Shown here piece after piece: positions 1 through 9,611 of a stretch of 31,234 nt of DNA (the stretch's first letter is position 1; each line of letters begins with the position of its first letter). Made by a program: the position numbers and the translations under genes. Source of the stretch: Entamoeba histolytica HM-1:IMSS (Eukaryota; Evosea; Mastigamoebida; Endamoebidae); NCBI RefSeq assembly GCF_000208925.1, contig NW_001915057.1, forward strand, positions 1 to 31,234, given 5' to 3'. Below the pieces are notes generated by a model. The model ran no database searches and was not told the origin of the DNA. It saw nothing but the letters and a program-made list of their open reading frames with translations.

Positions 1-331
1 TAATAAGTTCAATATTGTCTTAATATTTTTTTGATTAATAAAAATTTTTATTAATACATTTAAATAAATAAAATTTATTACAACTACAATGTTATTAACA
101 AATAAATTTATATAATATTCAAGTAAATTATATTAATTATTGAATATTATCATTACATTTTATTTTATTAATTCTTTTATAAATTCTTTTATGATTCATT
201 AAATTAACATAACAGTTATTGAATGTTCATTAGTGTTATAAGAAAGTTTAACAAATTAGTAATAAAGAATTTAACAAATAATTTAATAGTTTAATTAAAA
301 TAAGATTAACTTATTAATACAAATCAATTAA
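1..331. other. AT-rich DNA without recognised gene
   Basis: This stretch is almost entirely A and T with frequent stops in all frames. It contains short runs resembling LINE tail or intergenic DNA, but no RNA gene, ORF or ordered repeat could be supported. Confidence 0.6.
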
Positions 332-431
332 TTAAATGTTAACGGAATTTGCTTCGGTTGTTCCTGGATCATGAGAGTCAAATCCAATCATTTTGTCTTC
401 TTCTAGTAGTTCTAAAGTATACTTTTTGAAA
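332..431 (-). pseudogene. Possible orphan 3' exon of a disrupted gene
   Basis: Read on the minus strand, this 100-base stretch is open for 32 codons and ends in TAA at 332-334. Its composition is richer in GC and more protein-like than the AT-rich DNA on both sides, with an acidic tail (LELLEEDKMIGFDSHDPG) and C-terminus TEANSVNI. Directly upstream on that strand is TTAATTATAG, a good Entamoeba-type 3' splice acceptor at 432-433. No matching upstream exon is visible; the LINE starts about 85 bases beyond. I infer that this is the last exon of a gene cut off by the LINE insertion. It could equally be a chance open stretch. The protein family was not recognised. Confidence 0.35.
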
Positions 432-516
432 CTATAATTAATTTATTAATATAAATACAAATATTTTATATATTCATTCAACTATTATCTTTATTTATTT
501 TCTTTATATATTTGTT

Positions 517-1269
517 ATGTTATTACAACAACATCAAACAAAAAAGATGCAATACAGGAGACACCACAAAAAATACAGAAAAACAAATAATCAAAAAATA
601 AGACTTTCACATCATCAAAGAAATATAAATGATAGAAGAATGAGTGAAAATAGATATTATCTGTATGGACAGAGATGCATGAATAATTACAATAATAATT
701 ACAATAATAATTATAACCATAACTATCACAACATTGATGATATAAATCATTTCACTCATCACTTCATTCATAATCATCGTCATAAACACTTTGATAATAA
801 TAACAACTTCAATAGAAATAAACAATACTATCATAATAGAAATAAATACCATAATAACACTCAAAGAAGATATAAACAATATCAAAATAAGAAACAAAAC
901 AGAAATCAAAGAAAAGAAATGATTGAAATACAAAATCAAGAATATTGGAAAAGACTCTTTGAAGAAGAAATTAAAATACTTACACCACAAGAAGTAGAAG
1001 AAATTAAAAATACCAAGATTAAAGAATATACATCATCAACAATATGGAGAAGATTGTATTTTCTTGCACGAGAAAAAACCAAAACAATCAGAAAGGAAGA
1101 AGAAACTATTAGTATGACGATGGAAGAAGACAATAATCAATACAAAGTAATTGAGATTAAAGACAATAAAATATATAATAACTATGTAATGAGTATTGAA
1201 AATGAAGAAGACAATGATAAAGAGTTTAATAAAAAGAAAAGAATATTAATGAAGAGAAAGAATAAATGA
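517..1269 (+). pseudogene. LINE ORF1, N-terminal part (basic, coiled-coil)
   Basis: An open stretch of 250 codons starts at ATG 517. Residues 1-130 are strongly basic and rich in Asn, His, Tyr and Arg, with an imperfect NNY repeat encoded around 689-735. After residue 130 the sequence becomes charged and heptad-like, typical of a coiled coil. This order, basic then coiled coil, is what is known for ORF1 of EhLINEs, an RNA-binding nucleic-acid chaperone-like protein. Frame 1 ends with TGA at 1267-1269. The coiled coil continues in another frame at ATG 1266 (KKELQIKDQTIKKL), so the stop reflects a frameshift rather than a natural end. A paralogous N-terminal segment (SENRYYLY) lies at about 29005. 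Confidence 0.75.
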
Positions 1270-1760
1270 AAAAGGAATTACAAATAAAAGACCAAACCAT
1301 AAAAAAACTAACTAAGGATATTATGGCATTAAAGAAGAAGCATGAGAAGGAGATAAACACAAAACAATGAGTGCGATAAAAAAATATTCAAATTCCATGC
1401 TGAATCTGAAAGAAAAATGTTTGAAGTAAACAATTTAACACAACAATTGCTCTTCCTGAAAGATAAATTATCTAAATTAGAAAATAAAAATACACAAGAA
1501 GAAAAGAAGAAAGATGAGGTAACTTACAATATAACAGACTCATCTGAAACACAAATTGTGAATGATCTCACCCCAATGTAGTAGTAGCTGATGAAATATC
1601 ATCATGTGAAGATGATCTTCCAAAAAAAAAAAGAAAGTTAACGCAGAAATCCATTGAAGAAATGGATATTCAGCATAAGAAGATCACCACATTAGAATCA
1701 GATAATCAAAAAAAAAACAATGGAAGCAAACAGATAGAGAAGAAGAAATTTTAACATTCT
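1266..1760 (+). pseudogene. LINE ORF1, frameshifted coiled-coil remainder
   Basis: Three successive reading frames carry a continuous Lys/Glu-rich helical protein: 1266-1370 (ends TGA), then 1372-1581 (CDKKIFKF through VNDLTPM, then TAG), then from about 1578 (VVADEISSCEDDLPKKKRK). The last piece includes a nuclear-localisation-like basic cluster. The shifts between frames and the stops show decay of ORF1. Assignment rests on continuity with the preceding block and on its position before ORF2. Confidence 0.55.
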
Positions 1761-2760
1761 ATAAATGTTTTGTTTTGAAATTATTTGAAAGAAAATTAAG
1801 ATGTCAACTTAAAGAAGAAATAATAGAAAGGTTAATACATGAATTTGGAATTAAAATAAATGATATTAATGAATATAAAGAAATATTAAAGAAGACATTT
1901 AAAATAAAGAATGAAAATAAAAGAGAAATCAATAGAATAATGGAGGAAGAAATAATAAAACATCAATTGAAAGATAATGAATTAAAAGAAATAATAACTA
2001 GAATGAACAAGAAAGAAGAAATAGAAGAAGAGGAAATAATGAAAATAATTAAAGAAGAAGAAATGAAAGAACAAGAAGAAGTACAATTTATTAACTATTA
2101 ATATAATAATAAGAAAGTACATCAAATAATTAATATTATTAATAAAAATGAAATAATAATCAATACATTAGATGAATATTATCATTATATTAAATCTGTA
2201 GCTTCCACTATTAACATAATTAATAAAAATAAACAAGAAAGAAATGGAAAGAGAAGTATAGAAAGGATATTACAATCAAAAATATGTAGATTAAGAGATT
2301 TACTTAATAATAAACAATATATGAAATTAAAAAGAATATGACATATTAAGAAATATGATATATATCATATTAAAATAAAAACAATTGAACAAATAAACTA
2401 TTATAAATACCTCCGAAAGATGAAAAGAATAGAAATAGAAACAAGAAAGAATAAATTGAAAAAGAATAAGATGCAAATATAAAATGATGAAATATGGAAA
2501 AATGCAACATCTAAATAAATCTAAAGAAGATGAATATCCAGATAATATCTCCACTATTAATTTCTGGAAAGGAATCTATGAAACTAACACTAATATAGAT
2601 TTCCTGAATATTAATTTATATGAAATATTAAATGAAAATAGAATTAATAATAGAATGTCAATAATCACTCCCAATGAACTAGACTGTGATACTAAATTCG
2701 TTGATAAATTTGAAATTAAATTGAAAATGATAAAATACAAGGATTTTGGATTAAATATTT
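1744..2760 (+). pseudogene. LINE ORF2, N-terminal region and RT linker (broken)
   Basis: An acidic/basic helical stretch begins near 1744 (EEEILTFYKCFVLKLFER) and runs open to TAA at about 2101. It is followed in another frame by HQIINIINKNE and IERILQSKICRLRDLLNNKQ to about 2340. The latter resembles the minus-strand fragment at the right edge of the window (IKEILKKINRLEDLV), which supports a shared LINE origin. From 2484 a further frame reads toward the RT and includes NFWKGIYETNTN, the segment that in LINEs precedes the RT fingers. A frameshift at about 2745 is needed to continue into WIKYLEQPKKYLLKLFNEW. No intact protein can be made. Confidence 0.6.
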
Positions 2761-3081
2761 AGAACAACCAAAGAAATATTTATTAAAATTATTTAATGAA
2801 TGGTTAAACAATCCTAATGAAATACCTCTCCATTTTATTCAAGGAAGGACAATATTAATATATAAGAAATGAAATAAATTAGACCCACAGAATTACAGAC
2901 CAATAATTTGTTTAAATTGTCTGTTAAAAGTGTATACATCAATATTAAAGATGAAAATAGAAAGCCAATTGATGTTAAATCCAATTGAAAAACAACTTTC
3001 ATTAAATCAAATTGGATGTAAGAAATATACATATGCATCAAAAGAAGGATTATTATATAACACTATAATCATTCAATTATT
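2746..3081 (+). pseudogene. LINE reverse transcriptase, fingers (motifs 0-2)
   Basis: Read in the frame of 2768, the sequence shows a classic LINE RT block: FNEWLNNPNEIP, then QGRTILIYKK, a TGA where Gly is expected, then NKLDPQNYRPIICLNCLLK and NQIGCKKYTYASKEGLLYN. The hallmark NYRPI motif is present. One in-frame stop (within 2869-2871) and a frameshift at about 3081-3094 separate this part from the palm domain that follows. In the intact protein these residues bind template and incoming nucleotide during target-primed reverse transcription. Confidence 0.85.
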
Positions 3082-3093
3082 AATAAATAATAA

Positions 3094-3708
3094 ATGGAAG
3101 TGGTAGAAACATACTATGACGTCTCCAAAGCATATGATAGCATTAATCATCAATTGATTAAACATTGTTTAATTTATTTTAATATCCCACTTGTAGTAAT
3201 TAATAATATATTATATATATTAAATAATACACAACTTAATTTATATTATAATCAAGAAAGTGTAGGTATGATTAATGTAGAAAGAGGAATAATACAAGGT
3301 GACAGCCTATCTCCACTCTTATTTGTATTATCTATTGACATATTATCTAAACAATTAGATAAACAAATTAACAAATTAAATATTAAAATGAATGGAGAAG
3401 AAAAACAAGTCAAGTTAAATCACATATTGTATATGGACGATTTAAAGATAATGACTAATAGCCTCGATGAAATGGAAAAAGCCCACAAATTAACAAAAGA
3501 AATATTTAATGGAATAGGATTAAAAATTAATGTAGAAAAGAGTGGGATAATGAATAATATTAATATTCAAATAAATGGTGAATTAGCTGAATTACCAAGA
3601 GTAACTAATGACAATCATTATAAATATCTTGTGATTGAAATAGGAAATAAAGTAAATATTAACAACCAAGAAAATAGTTTAAGACAAAAAAATATCAAAA
3701 AAAAATAA
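3094..3708 (+). pseudogene. LINE reverse transcriptase, palm with YMDD
   Basis: This 204-codon stretch carries the catalytic palm. The first metal-binding Asp lies in YYDVSKAYDSINH (residues 8-18), then GIIQGDSLSPLLFVLSID, then the YMDD box at residues 113-116 (bases 3430-3441) and the thumb-proximal HYKYLVIEIG. The catalytic aspartates are all present. The family replicates LINE RNA into DNA at a nicked target. The apparent Met is internal, since motifs upstream lie in another frame. Reading becomes a Lys-rich run at about 3700 and stops before any endonuclease motif. The palm is better preserved than the rest of the element, so this is a fairly young truncation or chance retention. Confidence 0.88.
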
Positions 3709-3924
3709 GAGTTGAAGGAATTTTTACATTATTTTAAACAAGAATATAACCATTCAATGTTTGAATTAAAAGAATGGTTTTGAATAAGCTTTACTAATTG
3801 AACTTGAAGAAATGGGATAGCTGTTACAGTTCTTTTTCAATATTTAACAATATGAAATATAAAACCCAATTTTATTCTTCAATATAAAAAATAACTCGAA
3901 TAAAACAAAAATGAGTTGTTAAAA

Positions 3925-5649
3925 CTAATAAAATAACTTTTCACAACCAAAGAAACAGTCATCTCCTAAGATAGCGTTCTTTGGCAATGACCCAAGAGAT
4001 ACAAGAGAAGAGCAATTTGTAAAACAGTCATTTCCAAGAGAGGTAGTTAAGGAGGGGATTTGAATCGATTGTAACTTAACACAGTTACAAAAACTTCTAT
4101 TTCCAATAGAAATAACAGACAAAGGAAGAGTAATTGTTTGTAAAGAAATACAATTAGAAAAACAAAAATCAGGAATTTTTTGAATTGGAGAATAGAAAGA
4201 TACTTCTGAAAGTCGTAAACAATTATTAAAACAACCAACTTCTATTTTTGTTATTGTAGATGGAATATTAATTGATTGAAGTGTTGCACAGTCTTTAAAT
4301 GATTGGTCAGATAACTTCAAGACTCCTTGAGGTAAATCAATTGATGTTAAAGAAGAACATCCACTAAAACATTGATATGGAATTACTTTTAATGAAGAAG
4401 GAAGACTTACAGCACTTAAAGAAGAACAACGGTAGAAACAATAATCTCCTAATCGAGTTAATGAAGAAGGAATGTTAATCTCTTTTAATGAAATACATCC
4501 ACAAAAACAACCATTTTCAATCACCTTAATTGTAGATGGGAGAGAAATTGATGTGACTAATAAACATCCTTCAAAACAATAATTGTCTAAACGGTCAATA
4601 AACTTTTTAATACTTATTGACCTCAGAGAATGTTCATCTTGAAAACATTTATTTCCAAAGGATTTGACCTCAGTTGGTACTTCAAATGAAGTCTGATTCA
4701 TATCAAATGCAACTGGGATTTTATTGATTGAATTAATAGTAGAAGGCAATTCACAACCTACAAGTTTCATTTTATTGAAAAAAAGATGTTTTCCAACAAT
4801 CCAATAAGGAGCAGGGACATTAATTTCTTCTAAAGAAGAACAACCATAAAATTGTTGTCTATTGAATGAAGTTAAATTTGAAGGTATTGATAATGATTTA
4901 AGAGAAGAACAATTACAAAAGCATTGAATCCCAAAATAAGTTATTGAAGAAGGAATAGCTAATGAAGTCAAATTAACGCAAAAATCAAAACAATAATCAC
5001 CAATTGAAAGTAACATTTCTGGTAATTGAATTGAATTTAAAGAGGAACATCCGGAGAAACAATTATATCCAATATGTTTTAAGGATTGAGGGAGTTTTAT
5101 TTTTTTAAGGGATATGCACTTATGAAAAGTATAATTACAGAGTCTTGTTATTGAAGAAGAAAGAACAATTGAAGTTAATGAAGTACAATTCATAAATGAT
5201 TTATCTCCAATTTCAACAATCGAATAAGGAACTTCGAAAATTGATAAAGAAGGACTATTACAATAACACTCTTTACCAATTTTCTTAACTTGAGATGGTA
5301 GAATATCTCCAAATTTCTTTTTATCTTCTTTTGAATAATAAATAAATTTACATGTATTTCCTTTTTTTATTTCTTTCAAACTCCTTTGATATGAAATTCT
5401 ACAGTAAAAACAAATCTTCAAAGAAGATAAAGACTCATAGAAAGTGTCTTGTAAAGAAAATAAGTTATAAGTGTTTATGTTAGGAAAGAATTTTATTGTT
5501 TCATCATTTAATGGTATTGGATTTGATTTAAAATATTCAAGTAAATGTTGAAACTTCTTTGAAGAAAGAATAATATTTTTATAATCATCTATGGTTTCAA
5601 AATATAGAGCGACTTGTTGAATTGAATCAATATTTAAAGTGTGTTTCAT
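3925..5649 (-). CDS. BspA-like leucine-rich repeat protein
   Basis: The protein has 574 residues. Residues 1-100 form the N-terminal cap typical of Entamoeba BspA-like proteins (a DYKNIILSSKKF segment, then SNPIPL and a PNINTYNLF segment). From about 105 to the end come many 23-residue LRR_5 (TpLRR) units of the form SLxxIxLPSSIxxIGxxCFxxC. A less regular block at about 265-325 (APYWIVGKHLF, FDMNQTSF) interrupts them. No signal peptide or membrane segment is visible, and the C-terminus (CEKLFY) lacks the CaaX box reported for some family members. The family is greatly expanded in Entamoeba and partly surface-exposed; ligand and role of this member are unknown. The start is the only ATG before the cap. 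Confidence 0.92.
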   Translation of the reverse strand: MKHTLNIDSIQQVALYFETIDDYKNIILSSKKFQHLLEYFKSNPIPLNDETIKFFPNINTYNLFSLQDTFYESLSSLKICFYCRISYQRSLKEIKKGNTCKFIYYSKEDKKKFGDILPSQVKKIGKECYCNSPSLSIFEVPYSIVEIGDKSFMNCTSLTSIVLSSSITRLCNYTFHKCISLKKIKLPQSLKHIGYNCFSGCSSLNSIQLPEMLLSIGDYCFDFCVNLTSLAIPSSITYFGIQCFCNCSSLKSLSIPSNLTSFNRQQFYGCSSLEEINVPAPYWIVGKHLFFNKMKLVGCELPSTINSINKIPVAFDMNQTSFEVPTEVKSFGNKCFQDEHSLRSISIKKFIDRLDNYCFEGCLLVTSISLPSTIKVIENGCFCGCISLKEINIPSSLTRLGDYCFYRCSSLSAVSLPSSLKVIPYQCFSGCSSLTSIDLPQGVLKLSDQSFKDCATLQSINIPSTITKIEVGCFNNCLRLSEVSFYSPIQKIPDFCFSNCISLQTITLPLSVISIGNRSFCNCVKLQSIQIPSLTTSLGNDCFTNCSSLVSLGSLPKNAILGDDCFFGCEKLFY

Positions 5650-5911
5650 AGAAATGAAATTTATAGATCTAGTTAAAACAATACTAGAAGAAAGAAAAGC
5701 AAGGACAAAGGAAACAATTTGACATGAGGTTTTTTAAGATGATAAATTCCAAGGAGAGAAAGTCATGTTATTTTTAATGTAGAATCTGAAAATAAAATTC
5801 TTCAAATAAAGAAATTCTTCCACCTCCTTCTTCATTCATATTATATTGAAATTTTAATAGTTTTTTTTTGATATATTAATTTTAATAAATAAATTTAATT
5901 ATTCATAACAA

Positions 5912-6481
5912 TTATTCATTCAATTCTTCATTAATTTGATTTGGGGTTGTCTGATTTTGTTTCTTTTTACCTTTAACTTTTGACTTTCTAAAAGGTAATG
6001 AATATGGGTGTGTTTCAATAATAATTCGTTCTTTTTCTTTACTTGTCCTAAAATCAACACTATTGGGTTGTTCAATTTTTGTCATTCTTACAGTATTAAT
6101 TTCAAGTGGACTTGGAATAGATTGTTCTGCTGGAATAAGCATATTTAATGAACACCGATCAAGTACTTGAAAGGGGGCTAAAGAGTCTACACTAAGTTGT
6201 TTAGTAACAATACCAATAACATTAATTTTTTTATCACAAATTCTAATTAATAACTTGTTTTTACATTTTTCAGAATGAACAGGGAGTGTTGATGCACATT
6301 TATCATTTGGCCTAAATGAAAACGTTAGTTTTTGTGTTGTTCCTTGAAAATAATTTTTTATAACTGTTTCTCCTCCAAAACAATCAAGCAGTGGTTTTAC
6401 TTTTTCTTCAAATGGAGCATTTGGATTTTTAACAAATCCAGGAAATTGAATAACAGAAAACTCAGGTAATTGTTCTTCCAT
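5912..6481 (-). CDS. TFIIIC subunit 5 (GTF3C5/Tau95)-like, N-terminal domain only
   Basis: The protein has 189 residues. Residues 8-82 fit the N-terminal triple-barrel domain of TFIIIC5/Tau95: FPGFVKN (13-19), the CFGGETVI motif (34-41), LTFSFRPND (52-60) and NKLLIRI (75-81). In other eukaryotes this subunit pairs with Tau131/Sfc3-type and Tau55-type partners in TFIIIC, which recognises the A box of tRNA genes for RNA polymerase III. The family usually has about 500-650 residues with a C-terminal DNA-binding half. Here the ORF ends in a Lys-rich, Glu-ending tail and no continuation is seen in the 262 bases before the next gene. Whether a separate gene holds the C-terminal half is unknown. The domain call is by motif only. 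Confidence 0.7.
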   Translation of the reverse strand: MEEQLPEFSVIQFPGFVKNPNAPFEEKVKPLLDCFGGETVIKNYFQGTTQKLTFSFRPNDKCASTLPVHSEKCKNKLLIRICDKKINVIGIVTKQLSVDSLAPFQVLDRCSLNMLIPAEQSIPSPLEINTVRMTKIEQPNSVDFRTSKEKERIIIETHPYSLPFRKSKVKGKKKQNQTTPNQINEELNE

Positions 6482-6555
6482 TAAATAATAAAATTATTAA
6501 GATATATTTTTGTCAGTTTTATTTTCTTACTACCAAGACTTTTTTAAAAAAAGAA

Positions 6556-7464
6556 TCAATTCATAGTTGGGAAATACATGTTCATTGAATTTGAATAAAC
6601 TTTGTTAACAAATTCAAATAAAGAAATATGTTTGATACTTGACATGATTATTGCAATATCAATAATGTTAGATGGTTCATTTCTTCTTTGAACATATTTA
6701 TTTCTTTGATATTTCTCTACTTTGACTCCAAAATCTTTCTCTTTCAAATACTTAAATCCTGCAGATGTTTTTTTAATTCCACAATAAGGACAATCAGTTT
6801 CAATATGAAGACGTTCAATTGGTATTTGTTTCATAACATTTAATAACTCAATTGATTGTAAGGAATTTCCTGTAACACCAATATCCCATCCCTCATTTAG
6901 TATTTGATTCATTTCTTCTTCTGTTCCATCAAAACAATGAACAACTCCTTTACAGCCATTATATCCTAATTCTTTATTTAATTGACATAAATCTGACCAA
7001 GATTTTCTACAATGAAAGAAGAAAGGCAAATAAGGATATTTTTGATGAAGAATGCTTAATGTACGATATCCACTAAGTTGAGTTTCTTTATCAGAAAATT
7101 GAAGTCTTTCATAATCTAATCCAATTTCTCCTATAGCCACAACTTTATCAATATTTTTTTCACATAATAAAAGTAGTTCATCTAAATATCCTTCTTGTTT
7201 TAACTCATTTGTACGAGTTGGATGAACACCAATTGTAGTAACCAATTTAATGTTAGTTAAATTTTGGTACTTATTAATGATTTCAATAGCTTTCTTAAAA
7301 TCGTTAAGACAACCTGATGTAATAATAATATGACTTAATCCATTTCTTTCAGCACGTTGAAGTACAACATCGATATCCTCTTCATGGTAGTGTTTTCCAT
7401 GATAATTACCAAAATAATTGTCATCAGTCAAATTTGCACCAATATCAATAAATTGTTGTGCCAT
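6556..7464 (-). CDS. TatD-family metal-dependent deoxyribonuclease (TATDN1-like)
   Basis: The protein has 302 residues, the normal length for a complete TatD hydrolase on an amidohydrolase TIM barrel. Visible metal or active-site elements are FIDIGANLTD (5-14, the eukaryotic TATDN1 form in which the first HxH is replaced), GVHP (79-82), GEIGLDY (112-118), FFHCR (149-153), VVHCFDG (174-180) and IETDCPYC (221-228), including E113, H151, H176 and D224. TatD enzymes are 3'-5' exonucleases or DNases linked to DNA repair and apoptotic DNA breakdown. The ATG lies 94 bp from the divergently transcribed permease, so the two share a promoter region. The protein is probably active. Confidence 0.95.
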   Translation of the reverse strand: MAQQFIDIGANLTDDNYFGNYHGKHYHEEDIDVVLQRAERNGLSHIIITSGCLNDFKKAIEIINKYQNLTNIKLVTTIGVHPTRTNELKQEGYLDELLLLCEKNIDKVVAIGEIGLDYERLQFSDKETQLSGYRTLSILHQKYPYLPFFFHCRKSWSDLCQLNKELGYNGCKGVVHCFDGTEEEMNQILNEGWDIGVTGNSLQSIELLNVMKQIPIERLHIETDCPYCGIKKTSAGFKYLKEKDFGVKVEKYQRNKYVQRRNEPSNIIDIAIIMSSIKHISLFEFVNKVYSNSMNMYFPTMN

Positions 7465-7558
7465 TAAGTTAATATTTCTTTTCTTTTTTTTTTATTCAAG
7501 TTTTAATAGAACTATTATATAATTAAAAACAGAACTAAATATTTGTTATTCTAATTCT
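7465..7558. promoter_or_regulatory. Divergent promoter, TatD nuclease / amino-acid permease
   Basis: The 94-bp spacer between divergent ATGs contains, on the plus strand, a TATA-like ATTATATAA at 7514-7522, a GAACT motif at 7509-7513 and another at 7532-7536. A pyrimidine-rich TTCTAATTCT adjoins the ATG. TATA, GAAC and an initiator near the ATG form the known three-part Entamoeba core promoter. The assignment to the permease is by spacing only. Confidence 0.5.
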
Positions 7559-8818
7559 ATGAGTATTAGTGATTTAAAAATTTGGATTTCATTGTATTAT
7601 AAGAATATTTTAATGCTAGTTGGTCCAGAATTAATTATTACACCATTAGCATTAAAATATGCAACAACGTATTATGGGTGTTTTCTTATTTTTATTGCTT
7701 TATTAATAAGTTTTCTCACAGTATGGTTAACTTATAAACTTAATTTAAAAGCACAATTTGATAGTATTTATGAAATTGCATGGAGATTTGGAGGTAATTC
7801 ATTACGTACATTTACTAAGGTAGTACAACTAATTTATAATTTAGTTCAAGTGTCAATATATGTAACGTTAATTTCTGCATTACTTGAATTTTTATTAAAC
7901 CATGCTCGTGGAGAAGCTCATGGACTTCTTATGACATCAAATGAAATTCTTAAAATAAGTATTCATTTCATAGTATTTCTTCTTTCTATTCTCTCATTTT
8001 CTCCATTAATATCTAAACTCTCAGTTCATTCTCGAGTATTATCTGTTATTGCATATATTTTATTATTAATATCTTCTATTGCACATTTTATTCATTTTAA
8101 ATTAAACCCAAATTATGAAAGTATTAAAGAAAATTTAAAAGTACCAAATTATACATTTGGTGATGGATTTTCTATTTTCCCTTATTTTATTTGTATTTTC
8201 GCTACTCATAATAATCTCCCATTAGTTTCTCCTTCAATTAATGCATCAACAAATGTTAAATTTAGTGCTTTACTAGCTGCTTTATTAACAATTGGAGTTT
8301 ATGCAATTTTATATGGTAATTTTGTTTATAACACATTGTTTTCAGAAACACATGCTATTCCATTATTATTTTATCCATCAGATTTTTATGATACAAATAA
8401 CATTCTCTTCACTATTGATGTTTTTGTTGCATGTCTATTTATTTCAACTTTCTTTTTAGCAGTCCCATCATTGTTTACTTTTATTCATGACCTTATAGAT
8501 GAACAATTTTTCAGTGAATGGCAACCATCATTAATTAGAAGAGCTGTAATTTGTTTAATATTTACTTCCTTTGCTGGAATGCTTTCAGCATTATTTTGGA
8601 TGGATGATATTCAAATTGCTTTTAATGGAGCAGTTTGTGGAGTTATAATGATTTATTTCATCCCAGGTATTGTTTCTTTTGTTTATGGTGGTAAAATCAA
8701 AATTATTTCTTTAATTGTTGTTGTATTAGGTATTATATGGTTTGCTATTGGTATTGTTTATGTTGCACTTAGTTTAGTTCTTGGAGTGTCTGATACTATA
8801 GCCAACGCACGTTTATAA
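7559..8818 (+). CDS. Amino acid transporter, AAAP (Aa_trans) family
   Basis: The protein has 419 residues with about 11 strongly hydrophobic segments spread over its length, typical of the amino acid/auxin permease family. Supporting features are an early GPELIITPLALKYA segment in the place of the family's unwound helix 1, a helix-3-like ELAxR-type segment (IYEIAWRFGG, residues 75-84) and a FSIFPYFICIFATHNNLPLV segment similar to the conserved F-x-C-H-x-N region. Family members move neutral or cationic amino acids, with H+ or Na+, across the plasma membrane or lysosome-like membranes. Substrate and location cannot be read from sequence. Amoebae scavenge most amino acids, so many paralogues are expected. 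The start is an ATG close behind a good core promoter. Confidence 0.85.
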   Translation: MSISDLKIWISLYYKNILMLVGPELIITPLALKYATTYYGCFLIFIALLISFLTVWLTYKLNLKAQFDSIYEIAWRFGGNSLRTFTKVVQLIYNLVQVSIYVTLISALLEFLLNHARGEAHGLLMTSNEILKISIHFIVFLLSILSFSPLISKLSVHSRVLSVIAYILLLISSIAHFIHFKLNPNYESIKENLKVPNYTFGDGFSIFPYFICIFATHNNLPLVSPSINASTNVKFSALLAALLTIGVYAILYGNFVYNTLFSETHAIPLLFYPSDFYDTNNILFTIDVFVACLFISTFFLAVPSLFTFIHDLIDEQFFSEWQPSLIRRAVICLIFTSFAGMLSALFWMDDIQIAFNGAVCGVIMIYFIPGIVSFVYGGKIKIISLIVVVLGIIWFAIGIVYVALSLVLGVSDTIANARL

Positions 8819-9611
8819 TGTTACTCTAGAATTAGTACTAAATCCAAATTATCGAAAGAGAAATGGTTTTAATTATAATTCATTTTTGTTTTGTTTATTC
8901 CGCTTTTCTTCTATTTTTTAAATTTTTACCTTCCAAATAGACAATGTCTAAATAGGATTTAAGTCTTATCCAAACAAATAAGGTATTATATATTTTGTTA
9001 TTAAATCGAATTAATATTTCAAGTCATTTGAAATATTCTATTTAAAATTGTTTTTTATTCATAAAATAATTGTTACAGAGTTATTGTATTTGAATATTCA
9101 ATGAATTTAATTTCTTTTCTGATTAAGAAGGAACAAAAACTTTAAAAGGCATACGAATAAATTTTGTTTATTTTTTCTTAGAAAATAAGTATATTTGTTA
9201 TGTTGTTTTTCTATCTTATGTATCAATGATAAAATGAATAGATTAAAGTGAGTTTGGACCATATTAGCAACTGAAGAATGGCACAACAATGTACCATGAG
9301 TTATGAAAGAAGTACAAAAGAATTTGTTCTTATTATATTTTCATTTAATGGATTTCTTTCAAAAAAGGAAATTCTTGACGTTTGAAATTTATGAAACAAT
9401 AGATATAGATTATCAACAACATTAATGACGGAAAGAAAAACAAAAGGATAATAATCAAAAAAAAAGTAAAATGTCGTTGTGTTATTTTATTTATTCATTT
9501 CAACATTTTTTCCTATTTTTAATTTGTTTTTATTGAGTTTTGAATGCTTATGTCCTGAAATAACTTTTTTCAAAGATATTTCATCAACTTTTATTTTCAT
9601 TTTTATTGTTT
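8819..9611. other. Intergenic AT-rich DNA
   Basis: This stretch of about 790 bases separates two plus-strand membrane-protein genes. It is rich in T runs, and the longest open stretches are short and lack protein-like composition. No tRNA, repeat copy or conserved motif was recognised. A modest less-AT segment at about 9240-9310 has no coding signal. Confidence 0.6.

Larger units (their letters stand above)
517..3780 (+). mobile_element. Degenerate non-LTR retrotransposon (EhLINE-like, R4 clade), 3'-truncated
   Basis: This is a broken LINE in plus orientation. In order it holds a basic Asn/His/Tyr-rich then coiled-coil ORF1 (from 517), an ORF2 N-terminal region (about 1744-2480), a linker (2484-2745) and a reverse transcriptase (about 2768-3708). 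Frameshifts and stops separate the blocks. The restriction-like endonuclease that normally ends ORF2 in this clade is not seen: recognisable coding fades at about 3720. About 3.3 kb remain, compared with about 4.8 kb known for complete EhLINEs. The 5' end matches a second copy near 28915. The exact 3' end is uncertain; 3780 is where the minus-strand LRR gene's downstream region begins. I infer a dead copy. Confidence 0.85.

Noticed and set aside
689..735. CRISPR-like or satellite repeat of AATAATTAC units
   Set aside because: It is a short in-frame Asn/Tyr codon run inside LINE ORF1 without spacers.
607..990. Minus-strand hydrophobic open stretch of 127 codons
   Set aside because: Antisense of the LINE ORF1 Asn/His-rich region; the Ile/Val-rich composition follows from the opposite-strand AAT/CAT codons.
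9107..9289. 60-codon minus-strand ORF between two plus-strand genes
   Set aside because: Low complexity, no motif and no promoter signal.
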